This document shows, in pieces, positions 17,775 through 25,799 of a stretch of DNA of 64,000 bases; position 1 is the first letter of the stretch; each line of letters begins with the position of its first letter. The position numbers and the translations under genes are program-made. The DNA lies in NCBI RefSeq assembly GCF_039941015.1, contig NZ_JBDVFI010000020.1; one strand, given 5' to 3'. The notes below the pieces were generated by a model that ran no database searches, was not told the origin of the DNA, and saw nothing but the letters and a program-made list of their open reading frames with translations. This DNA is from Sedimentitalea sp039941015 (GTDB lineage: Bacteria; Pseudomonadota; Alphaproteobacteria; Rhodobacterales; Rhodobacteraceae).

Positions 17775-18750
17775 CACGCCCCCCGCTCCATCTCCACCTA
17801 TGGACGCCGCGCGCATCCTCAAACTCGAAGGCCGCTCGTTGCAGATTGCGATGTGGGGCAACCTGTTCATGGCCGTGGCCGGGATTGTAGCCGCCATCCT
17901 GTCAAATTCGATCGCGATCATGACCGATGGCCTGTTCTCGCTGATAGGCTTTACCGCCGCCTTCCTCGGTCGCCGTATCAGCCAGAATGTCGAGGCCGGC
18001 CCGGACCGTGTTCGCCCGATGGGATATGCCGCCGACGAGGCGCTCTTTACCACGTTTCGCGCCCTGTCATTGCTGGGTCTCGTGTTCTTTGCGGTCGCCA
18101 CGGCCTGCATGAGCATCTACAAATATCTGTCCGGCGGCACGCCACCCCAGTTGGTCTTTGCACCCCTGCTGATCTATTTCGTCCTGATCGGTGCAACCTG
18201 TTTCCTGCTCTGGGCACTGCATCACTGGACGTGGTCCCGCACTGGAAAAACCAGCGATATCCTGCGGCTCGAGGCAAAGGCATCGATGTTTGATGGGATC
18301 ATCACCGCCGCTGCCGCCATTGGCCTTGGCGCGGTCTATGTTTACCGCGATGGCTTTCTGGCGCCGATCGCTCCTATTGGCGACTCGATCGTTGTGCTCA
18401 TCCTTTGCCTCTTTGTGGTTGGCCAGTACCGGCGCGATCTGATGGCCGGTCTGGGCGAGCTCGCCGGGGTCACCGCAAGCCCCGCAACGCTGGCCACTGC
18501 CCGTCGCGCGATCCGCCCAGCCATCGCCGAACATGGCGGCACCCTCACCGATCTTTCGGTTACCAAGCTCGGGCGCAGCCATCTGGTCACTGTCTATTTT
18601 GACCCCGGCCAGCCTGTGACCGCATCGAAGGTGGACGAAATCAACCTGCGTATGATCAAGGACGTGCGTACCGATCTGCCCGGTGCGGATGTCTTGCTGG
18701 TCATCACCGAACACCCACGTCGCTGGCCGGACGAGATCAGCCCATTCTGA
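17767..18750 (+). CDS. Cation diffusion facilitator family transporter
   Basis: Inner-membrane protein expected to export divalent metal ions by proton antiport. The 327-residue protein has about six membrane helices: MWGNLFMAVAGIVAAILSNS, DGLFSLIGFTAAFLG, ALSLLGLVFFAVATACM, APLLIYFVLIGATCFLLW, GIITAAAAIGLGAVYVY and GDSIVVLILCLFVVGQY. A C-terminal cytosolic domain (after residue 230) follows. Acidic residues in TM2 (MTDGLF) fit a metal site, but the usual HxxxD pairs are not obvious, so the metal is unknown. I chose the ATG at 17767 (MADTPPAP), which overlaps NfeD by eight bases, over an upstream in-frame TTG. Confidence 0.8.
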   Translation: MADTPPAPSPPMDAARILKLEGRSLQIAMWGNLFMAVAGIVAAILSNSIAIMTDGLFSLIGFTAAFLGRRISQNVEAGPDRVRPMGYAADEALFTTFRALSLLGLVFFAVATACMSIYKYLSGGTPPQLVFAPLLIYFVLIGATCFLLWALHHWTWSRTGKTSDILRLEAKASMFDGIITAAAAIGLGAVYVYRDGFLAPIAPIGDSIVVLILCLFVVGQYRRDLMAGLGELAGVTASPATLATARRAIRPAIAEHGGTLTDLSVTKLGRSHLVTVYFDPGQPVTASKVDEINLRMIKDVRTDLPGADVLLVITEHPRRWPDEISPF

Positions 18751-18913
18751 CTTTAGCACCACCAGGCAACTATCCCTTGTATCGCACCACCTCAACGCAC
18801 TCACGCCATGGGTTGAGGGCGAAGCTGTGTGCAATTCGCGTCAAAGTTGCCGAAAATCGAGAATCATGTTAGCCTAACCCCTTATTGCCACAAATATTTT
18901 TTGGAGCAGAAAC

Positions 18914-19033
18914 ATGAAGTACGCATTTTTTAGCGTCATCTTTGCAGTGCTGGTCATGCCAGTCGATCCCTTGGGCGGACCCGGCGACCCTGCCGCGGGA
19001 CCGTGCAATCCGACTGTCGAACGCTGCCCTTAG
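18914..19033 (+). CDS. 39-residue putative secreted microprotein
   Basis: Short open frame too small for usual gene callers. It starts MKYAFFSVIFAVLVMPVDPL: one Lys, then a hydrophobic run of about 13 residues like a signal peptide or membrane anchor. The tail is Gly/Pro-rich with two cysteines (GPCNPTVERCP at the end). A GGAG site at 18903-18906 lies seven bases before the ATG. The stop is 20 bases before the next gene, so it is the likely first gene of the 18.9-23.9 kb operon. No family is recognised. A translated leader peptide is an alternative. Confidence 0.55.
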   Translation: MKYAFFSVIFAVLVMPVDPLGGPGDPAAGPCNPTVERCP

Positions 19034-19053
19034 CGCCTGACAAAGATTGAAAG

Positions 19054-21210
19054 ATGAACAATCTGATTTACGCCGGAGTAGTCCTCTTCGGCGCCATTAC
19101 GCTTGTGATCGAGGCGCGGCGCAATTACTCGGTTTCGGCCAAGCATCACCCCTTCGCCTTTTACGGCATTCTTGAGCATCTCGAGGCGCGGCACCTGTGC
19201 TCACCCAGAGAATGGAACTTCGGGTTCTATGTCTATTCGCTGCTGTACCTGATCAGCTATGCAGTCCTTCTGTCCTCTACAGAATTGTTCGAGCTGATCT
19301 ACAATTCCAACGCCGCTGCCAATCTCGTCGGGGCCACCGGCACAACGCTTGGCCCGGAGAGCGATCCCTTTAATCTGTCCGGAACCAACTACGGCAAGCC
19401 GCTTTTTATCTCTGCGTTTATCATCGCATTCTATTCGATAGGTGCCACGCGCAACATTGAGTTGCATATCCGCACCCTCGCCCACCGCCTCGCCGGAGTT
19501 CCGCGCGGAGTCTATCAGGTGCTCGACCGTCTTCAGGATCCGGATTTTCTGTCGGAAACGACCCCGCCGACAGGACCGTTGATGGCCAGTTTCCGGGAAA
19601 AGCTTAAACCGCTAAAAGACGAGGAAATCGCGCCAAAATCAATCAGCGATCTCATGACGGTCACGACCCTACCCCTTGAGCCCGGTCGCCCTGCGAAGAA
19701 ATCCAAAAACACAAAAGGCCTGTTCGCCTCATTGCTGAGCCAAGCCCAGACCCGGTTGGGACCAGAAGTCGAGGATAATCGGCCTAAGGGCAAAGAGCAG
19801 TACCTGTTTGATATCTGCAAGGCATTGCGCGTCATCGACCTGCTGCGCCCTGCGATTATCGGTGGCCAACGGGCCACCCATTTCCCGCTCCTCGGGATGA
19901 AAGAGCTGGGTGATATTTCGACGAACCTCGATGACTCGATCGGCAGACCCGGCAACAAACGCAAGCCCAATGACGAGAGCCCCAAGACGCTGCATGACGA
20001 AATCAACGATTTCAAGAAATACGATGAAGCCAGTCTCGAACGCTTGCGCGAAAAAGCCATAGAGGTCGCCAACAGCGCCCGAGCCGTATTTGCCGTCTAT
20101 TTCATCTGCAACAGCCGCACGGTCCTGAACGTCGACCGTCAAAGCGCCTTGCAGAAGGTTCGGGCCTTTGCCGATCGCGGTTACAAGGTAGAACAGAATT
20201 CCTTTGCCGGCTCGCTGTTCTTTGCTGCGGTGATTGCCACATTCTCCGGTTTTTTCATTCACCAGTCCTTCAAGTTACAAGAGGTCCAGACCTATCCCAA
20301 CCTGATGGCCGAGCAAATCTATGATCGGCTTGGCCGCACAGAAAACAGCTATCTCGCCTGCCGGCACGATCACTATCAAACAACAGACAAGCCAAACAAA
20401 AACGAACGGCCCGAGGACTACCCAATGCTTACGCAGGAGGTTTGCCAAACGGCGTTTGACAAGGGGCTTGCAGCCTACCGCAAAGACTCCAAATCGCAGA
20501 TGATGGCCTGGACATTCTTTGACAATCTGGCGCTGCTGCTGATGGTCGCTGCGGTGGTGCAAATGTCGATCTTTGAAAAAGACGTTCAGATGGACCAGAA
20601 CGCCTGGCGACGATGGACTATGAAACGGGTGCCCTATGTGCGGCTATTGACCGGCGCAATCCTTCCTTCGCTCGCAGGGGTATTCGCCCTGTCGATCGGA
20701 TTTATTCTGCGCCTGTTCTGGAATGCCGAATTTGATGTCACGACCTCGCAGATTGAATTTCTATTTGTCGAGAATTGGCAATATTTCATCGCCTACCTTG
20801 TGCCGTGCTTTGTATTGTCGATCTCGACCTTTATTCTGATCGACAAGCATGACGACTGGACGCTCCCCGCTACGTTGTCTGTCGCCCTGTTGGCCTCTGC
20901 GATCTATGTCTTTTCCGTCTGGCTGGTGCCGATGGCCACATTACGGTTCCTGCCGCCCATCGACGTTACCAGCTTTTGGATGGCCTGGTGGAACACCGGC
21001 TCTTTCCGAGAAGCGTTGGCTGCCGAAACCTTCTGGCTGACCTCCTATGTCGCTCGTGACCTGCTGATCCTGACCCAACTGCCAGTGCTGTTCCTGATCC
21101 TCTTTGCCTTTTTCGTCGAGTTTTCCGAAACCCCCGGCACGCGCCTTAACAAGGGCAAGGACGAGGACGCCGAAGGTGCCGACGAAAACAGCAAGGAGCC
21201 GAAAGAATGA
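19054..21210 (+). CDS. Large polytopic membrane protein of unknown family
   Basis: 718-residue protein that I do not recognise. Predicted membrane segments lie near residues 3-20, 50-72 and 108-128, then about 390-410, 485-505, 530-555, 570-590, 600-625 and 670-695. Between the third and fourth helix is a charged cytosolic-looking stretch of about 260 residues (residues 130-390). A likely periplasmic loop at about 412-480 has two cysteines. The C-terminus is a highly acidic and Lys-rich tail. No transporter, kinase or ATPase motif is visible. It overlaps the next gene by four bases (ATGA), so it is coupled to a periplasmic binding-protein-like partner. Confidence 0.8.
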   Translation: MNNLIYAGVVLFGAITLVIEARRNYSVSAKHHPFAFYGILEHLEARHLCSPREWNFGFYVYSLLYLISYAVLLSSTELFELIYNSNAAANLVGATGTTLGPESDPFNLSGTNYGKPLFISAFIIAFYSIGATRNIELHIRTLAHRLAGVPRGVYQVLDRLQDPDFLSETTPPTGPLMASFREKLKPLKDEEIAPKSISDLMTVTTLPLEPGRPAKKSKNTKGLFASLLSQAQTRLGPEVEDNRPKGKEQYLFDICKALRVIDLLRPAIIGGQRATHFPLLGMKELGDISTNLDDSIGRPGNKRKPNDESPKTLHDEINDFKKYDEASLERLREKAIEVANSARAVFAVYFICNSRTVLNVDRQSALQKVRAFADRGYKVEQNSFAGSLFFAAVIATFSGFFIHQSFKLQEVQTYPNLMAEQIYDRLGRTENSYLACRHDHYQTTDKPNKNERPEDYPMLTQEVCQTAFDKGLAAYRKDSKSQMMAWTFFDNLALLLMVAAVVQMSIFEKDVQMDQNAWRRWTMKRVPYVRLLTGAILPSLAGVFALSIGFILRLFWNAEFDVTTSQIEFLFVENWQYFIAYLVPCFVLSISTFILIDKHDDWTLPATLSVALLASAIYVFSVWLVPMATLRFLPPIDVTSFWMAWWNTGSFREALAAETFWLTSYVARDLLILTQLPVLFLILFAFFVEFSETPGTRLNKGKDEDAEGADENSKEPKE

Positions 21211-22304
21211 GCCGTGCGACAATACCAACATTTTTCGCTCTTCTGTTGCTGGCAACATCTGTGAGTGCACAGGAGCAAACCGAACCAGACGCTCCGCCCG
21301 AAAACGCCACCTGCCAGCAACCAGACCCTGCGGATCGGATCGACATCACGTCGCTTCGCATCGGTGTGCGGCGTCACGCCAGACCTTTTTCCTATTTCTC
21401 CGAAAACCTGCGGGAAGTCTGGAGCGCCGCACCGCAGGCCCCGTTGGCCTTGCGCAACTACACTGGATACATGAGCAAAATCTGCGACGCAGTCCTCGCC
21501 GACATGCAGATCACGCGCCCCGCAGACTCAAACAGTTTTGGCTATTCGGACGTCAAGGTCGTGGACGTTGATTGCCTGATTCAGCAAGACGAACGCAATG
21601 GCACCCCCAAACCCAGCCGTCTGGAGTATCTCGGCGACAAGATTGACATCCTCTGCGATCCCGCGACAATCACAAATGCCCGCCGTCACGGCTTTATCCT
21701 GTCTCCGCCGCTGTTTCTGTCGGGCATGGGGCTGATCAACCGTGGCACCGCAACGATCGGCAATGCCACCTGCCCCGCAAAGCCGCTGATCGGATACGTG
21801 CGCAGCACGACCGCTGCGCTGTCGGGCATTCCCAAGGTTCTGGAGGCCAATGAACTCAAGAGCTATGCCGAACTGCTGCGCGCGTATGTCCGTGACCAGA
21901 CGAATGCCTGCAGCACCGCGCTCAGTACCAGCTATGTCGTTCAAAGCTACGAGACCCACGAAAAAGCCGCCAAAGCCTTCTGCAATGGCGAATTCTACTA
22001 TTACATCGGTGACCGCGAGATCATTACCTACAACGCCCGCAACATCCCCGGATGTGGTGCCGAGATTGAAGGCGCGGGTCAGACCTATTCCAATGACCGT
22101 TATGCAATCTATGGCAAGATCAGTCACCGCAAAGGCGCCGAGATCCGCGACCTGCACATCGCCCGGTTCTTTGAAATCCTGTCACAAAAGGTCGTGGTCA
22201 GCCCGTCCCTGCTCGACACCGCCTATGAAAACACATTCTTCGAAGAACCCAGCCGCAAGCTCGAAGCCTTTTACTGGAACATCCGCGGCCCCCGCCAACC
22301 CTGA
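21207..22304 (+). CDS. Periplasmic solute-binding-protein-like protein (SBP family 3 type)
   Basis: 365 residues with a signal peptide (FFALLLLATSVSA, cut near residue 22). The mature part begins TSLRIGVRRHARPFSYF and NYTGYMSKICDAVL, the pattern of extracellular amino-acid-type binding proteins. KIDILCDPATITNARR resembles the hinge segment of that family. Several extra cysteines are present. No ABC permease or ATPase accompanies it. Its partners are two membrane proteins of unknown type, so it may serve as a sensing or docking subunit. It starts by ATGA overlap with the upstream membrane protein. Confidence 0.7.
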   Translation: MSRATIPTFFALLLLATSVSAQEQTEPDAPPENATCQQPDPADRIDITSLRIGVRRHARPFSYFSENLREVWSAAPQAPLALRNYTGYMSKICDAVLADMQITRPADSNSFGYSDVKVVDVDCLIQQDERNGTPKPSRLEYLGDKIDILCDPATITNARRHGFILSPPLFLSGMGLINRGTATIGNATCPAKPLIGYVRSTTAALSGIPKVLEANELKSYAELLRAYVRDQTNACSTALSTSYVVQSYETHEKAAKAFCNGEFYYYIGDREIITYNARNIPGCGAEIEGAGQTYSNDRYAIYGKISHRKGAEIRDLHIARFFEILSQKVVVSPSLLDTAYENTFFEEPSRKLEAFYWNIRGPRQP

Positions 22305-22327
22305 CCCTTGCACGCACAGGCGACCCC

Positions 22328-23890
22328 ATGACCGACACCCCCGATCCCGTCGCCCGCATCAACGCGCTCACCACCAACGCGCGCAACACATGGTTCGTTC
22401 TTTTGGGTGTACTAGTCCTTGTCGCCATCACCCTGATGGGCGTGCAGCATATCGATTTCTACGGGGTGGACCGCGCCACCGCCCTGCCGCTGGTCAATGT
22501 CTCGGTTCCGACATGGCTGTTCTTTTACGCAGCACCGTTGCTCATCACCGCCGTCTACGGCTATTTCCACCTCTACCTGATCCGCCTCTGGGACGCCCTC
22601 GGCGACGCCGATCCTATCATCAACGGCACCCCACTTGGTGACGCCATCACCCCATGGCTGGTCAGCGACGTTGCGCTGAAGCTGCACGCCACCTATCGCG
22701 ACCCCACCTGCATAACCCCCCGCGCCATGGAGATCCCAAACGCCATCTGGAACACCCTCTTTGCCTGGATCGCCGGCCCCGCGATCCTCGGCTGGCTCTG
22801 GTGGGCCTCGATGCCCGCCCGCGACTGGGTCATGACCGGTCTTGCTGGAATCTGTCTGATCCTCGCGCTTGCCTTTGGCTATGCCAGCTTTTCGATGATG
22901 CAACGCCGCATGGCATCGGACAAGGAAAGCCGCGTCCACAACGTTTGGGACGACAGCGCGTTGGTCGCCCTCACGGTGTTCGCTTTGGCGATTGGCAGCG
23001 TGACAACGGGGCGAACACGTGGTGACATTGACACCCTCGCTCAGATCAACCTCACCGGCGCCGCGCTGGTCGAGAAACCTGCCGACTGGCTTCCCTATGA
23101 CATCGCCCGCGCGGATTTTCTGTCCGAATGGTGCGCCCGCGAGAAACCGGCCTGCGATCCGCCGAAAGCTGCGGTTCCCGGCCTGATCCGCCGCCTGCCC
23201 GGTCTCCTCTTTGGCAAAGACGACACACCCGCGTTGCCCACCCCTGCCTCTAATCAACCAGCGGCCTTCGAAGCCGAGTGGAAAACGCGACGCACCGCCG
23301 CCCTCGCCGCGCTTAAAAAACCGCGCTGGAGCACCCCCAACGCCGATCCGCCCGATTTTCGCAACGCCATCCTATCAGAAACATTCCTCTCCGGTGCTGA
23401 CCTTGGCGGGGCACAGATGCAGGGGGCGCGCCTCAGCGGGGCGCAGATGCAGGGGGCGGACCTCTTCGGGACGCTCTTGACAGGCACCCTTGAAAACCCG
23501 AACCTCGCTTCGGACACGAACCTCAGCGCGCGCACAATCAATGGCGGCGCGCTGAGGTTCGTGGACCTGCGCTCTGCAAAAATTGATGCTCTTACGGACT
23601 GGCGCAATGCATTTTTTGATGGCTCCGTCCTTGTGCCAAACAACAAAAAGACCCAAATCGGGCAAACTTGTCTCTGGGGATGGATTGCCAAAAACCCTGA
23701 TCCATTGCCAGACAAGGAATATTTCGGGCGCTGGCGCGGTTGGTTGACGCTTGACCCGGAATGGGACGATGATGATTGGAGTGAACTCCCGTCAGTCCCA
23801 GAAGACTGGCGCGACATTGCCGACATCCCGCCGCCATCTGACTGCGCATGGCACTCTGACCCGTTGCCCGGGACCGTTTCGCAAGAATAA
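22328..23890 (+). CDS. Membrane protein with C-terminal pentapeptide repeats
   Basis: 520 residues. Membrane segments are seen at about 18-38 (WFVLLGVLVLVAITLMGV), 60-80 (TWLFFYAAPLLITAVYGYF), 140-158, 166-185 and 215-230. A soluble region of about 120 residues follows. Pentapeptide-type repeats at about 350-425 (FLSGADLGGAQMQGARLSGA, then LSARTINGGALRFVDLRSA) predict a right-handed beta-helix. The N-terminal membrane module occurs in other alphaproteobacterial pentapeptide proteins, to my recollection, without a known function. It begins 23 bases after the binding-protein-like gene and is the apparent end of the operon. Confidence 0.75.
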   Translation: MTDTPDPVARINALTTNARNTWFVLLGVLVLVAITLMGVQHIDFYGVDRATALPLVNVSVPTWLFFYAAPLLITAVYGYFHLYLIRLWDALGDADPIINGTPLGDAITPWLVSDVALKLHATYRDPTCITPRAMEIPNAIWNTLFAWIAGPAILGWLWWASMPARDWVMTGLAGICLILALAFGYASFSMMQRRMASDKESRVHNVWDDSALVALTVFALAIGSVTTGRTRGDIDTLAQINLTGAALVEKPADWLPYDIARADFLSEWCAREKPACDPPKAAVPGLIRRLPGLLFGKDDTPALPTPASNQPAAFEAEWKTRRTAALAALKKPRWSTPNADPPDFRNAILSETFLSGADLGGAQMQGARLSGAQMQGADLFGTLLTGTLENPNLASDTNLSARTINGGALRFVDLRSAKIDALTDWRNAFFDGSVLVPNNKKTQIGQTCLWGWIAKNPDPLPDKEYFGRWRGWLTLDPEWDDDDWSELPSVPEDWRDIADIPPPSDCAWHSDPLPGTVSQE

Positions 23891-23971
23891 CCCCAGCCCG
23901 CGTCGCCGCGCCCACTGGACGTTTCCGCGACAATTCCTATATAATCGGTCAGGAACAACCCAGAGGCCCAA

Positions 23972-24334
23972 ATGACCCACGCCCCGGAACCGCTCGAAGG
24001 TGCGCCGCTGATTGCGCCCTCTACCACCGATCACCCGCTCTTTGACGCGGTGGTTGAGGCGTGCCGCAGTGTTTATGACCCGGAAATCCCGGTGAACATC
24101 TATGAACTCGGCCTGATCTATACCATTGATATATCGCCGGAAAACGAGGTGCGGGTCATCATGTCCCTGACCGCGCCGGGCTGCCCTGTTGCAGGCGAAA
24201 TGCCCGGTTGGGTCGCCGATGCGGTCGATCCGATCCCCGGTGTCAAACAGGTCGATGTCGAGCTCACGTGGGAGCCGCCCTGGGGTATGGAAATGATGAG
24301 CGATGAAGCCCGTCTGGAACTTGGATTCATGTAA
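23972..24334 (+). CDS. MIP18/SufT-like iron-sulfur assembly factor (DUF59)
   Basis: Cytosolic protein of the MIP18 (DUF59) family, which helps Fe-S cluster maturation or transfer. The core (residues 20-110) has the signature VYDPEIPVNIYELGLIY and SLTAPGCPVAGEMP with the conserved Cys. WEPPWGMEMMSDEARLELG near the C-terminus is typical of the SufT/PaaD-like group. 120 residues is normal. It is followed after 36 bases by an A-type carrier gene, so the pair forms a small Fe-S maturation unit. Confidence 0.88.
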   Translation: MTHAPEPLEGAPLIAPSTTDHPLFDAVVEACRSVYDPEIPVNIYELGLIYTIDISPENEVRVIMSLTAPGCPVAGEMPGWVADAVDPIPGVKQVDVELTWEPPWGMEMMSDEARLELGFM

Positions 24335-24370
24335 AGAACGGCGTGCAAACCGTTTTGAGGAAACAGTAAA

Positions 24371-24733
24371 ATGTTCGGCATCCCCGGCAAACAGGCCGTC
24401 ACCCTGACGCCCGCAGCGACCGCCCAAATTGCGCGACTCATGGCCAAGAACGACCATTCCGGCCTGCGCATTGGCGTCAAGAAAGGTGGCTGTGCGGGTA
24501 TGGAATACACTATGGAGTACGTCCAGGCGACGGACCCCAATGATGAAGTCGTGGAACAGGACGGCGCACGGGTGATGATTGCGCCGATGGCACAGATGTT
24601 CCTGTTCGGCACCGAGATCGACTATGAAACCGGCCTGCTGGAATCCGGTTTCCGGTTTAACAACCCCAACGTCTCCGAGGCCTGTGGCTGTGGTGAGTCG
24701 ATCAAGTTCAACTCTCCTGACAGCGCGGCCTGA
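24371..24733 (+). CDS. A-type iron-sulfur carrier protein (SufA/IscA/HesB family)
   Basis: Delivers or holds Fe-S clusters for target apoproteins. The three family cysteines are present: one in KKGGCAGMEY near residue 41, and the C-terminal pair in SEACGCGESIKF. The domain covers residues 10-116 of 120. GAGGAAACAG precedes the start. The partner upstream is the MIP18-like gene. Which of SufA, IscA or ErpA it corresponds to cannot be settled here. Confidence 0.92.
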   Translation: MFGIPGKQAVTLTPAATAQIARLMAKNDHSGLRIGVKKGGCAGMEYTMEYVQATDPNDEVVEQDGARVMIAPMAQMFLFGTEIDYETGLLESGFRFNNPNVSEACGCGESIKFNSPDSAA

Positions 24734-24739
24734 ACCCGT

Positions 24740-25654
24740 TTAAGCCTTAGATTTCAGGTGTAGATAGGTCTCGTTGAAACGACGGGACAGATGGTCACCT
24801 GCGAGAATGGTTTCACTTGATCCCGGCGGCGCCACATTGGTGTCGTAGGACGGATTTAGAAACAGCGGCACCGAGATGCGTTCGTTTGCACCCCCGACAA
24901 CCCGATGGAGCGTGGCCTTGACCCGCCCACCGGTCCACATCTCAAGCATCTCGCCAAAATTGATCACAAAGACACCGGGCTGCGCATTGATGGCCTGCCA
25001 ACTGCCATCCGGCATCTGCACCGTAAGACCCGGCGACCCGTCCATCGCCAGCAGTGTGAGACAGCCGTAATCCGTATGCGCGGCAATCCCGAAATCCTTG
25101 GCCCCTGCCCAACCCGGCCGCTCCGGGTAATAATTGCCCCGCAACAACGCCATGGGTGCGTCAAACGCGCCAGCAAAGCCAAAGGGATCATCCCCGGCCG
25201 CATCGGCAATAGCCGCAAGAACCTGCCGCCCGACCTCCAGCGCCTCGGCATAGTAGGCCTGGATTTCGGTGCGAAACTGTGCCGGGACAGCCGGCCATAG
25301 GTTTGGCGCATAGACGCTCAGGTTCCGGGATGCCAACGGATGCCGTGCAGGCAATTCATAACCGCAATCAAAGACTTCCTTGAAGTCCGGGTTTGCCTTG
25401 GGGTCGACCTGCTCCGACCCCGGCGCACCCCATCCCCGGTTCGCCCCGGTGCGAGCCATATCTACCGGGCGCTTTTCCTCTTCGGGCATCTGAAAGAACG
25501 CACGATACAGGTCAAGCACACGGGACACCCGCGAGGCCGTCAGACTGGTGCCGGTTACTGTCAGAAACCCAATGTCCCGCACGGCCCGGCCCAGCTGTGC
25601 CATCTCGCCGGGATCGCGCGCATTCAGCGCCTTCAGGTTCAATTCAGGTATCAA
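24740..25654 (-). CDS. Isopenicillin N synthase-like Fe(II)/2-oxoglutarate oxygenase
   Basis: Non-haem iron oxygenase; the physiological substrate is unknown. The 304-residue protein has the N-terminal DIOX_N part (IPELNLKALN onward) and a C-terminal jelly-roll. The 2-His-1-Asp facial triad is visible: IAAHTDYG near residue 190 and TLHRVVGG near residue 250. RISVPLFL supplies the Arg-x-Ser that binds the carboxylate of 2-oxoglutarate or substrate. It is convergent with the Fe-S pair (six-base gap). It could belong with the downstream TRAP transporter, but no shared transcript is obvious. Confidence 0.88.
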   Translation of the reverse strand: MIPELNLKALNARDPGEMAQLGRAVRDIGFLTVTGTSLTASRVSRVLDLYRAFFQMPEEEKRPVDMARTGANRGWGAPGSEQVDPKANPDFKEVFDCGYELPARHPLASRNLSVYAPNLWPAVPAQFRTEIQAYYAEALEVGRQVLAAIADAAGDDPFGFAGAFDAPMALLRGNYYPERPGWAGAKDFGIAAHTDYGCLTLLAMDGSPGLTVQMPDGSWQAINAQPGVFVINFGEMLEMWTGGRVKATLHRVVGGANERISVPLFLNPSYDTNVAPPGSSETILAGDHLSRRFNETYLHLKSKA

Positions 25655-25799
25655 GGTGGCCTCCCCTAAGATGCAATCCGGTCAGCAGCAGGATGCTAGC
25701 ACGGGAGTGAAACGCTTGACAGAAACAACTGAGGCGCCGCCCAGAACTCGGGGCGACGCCTTTGCATGTCTTTTCAAAGTCAACGTACGCGACTGTAGA

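Noticed and set aside
18914..23890. Reading the cassette as a known defence system
   Set aside because: No nuclease, ATPase, TIR, reverse transcriptase or CBASS/retron-type motif is visible; the annotation stays unknown.
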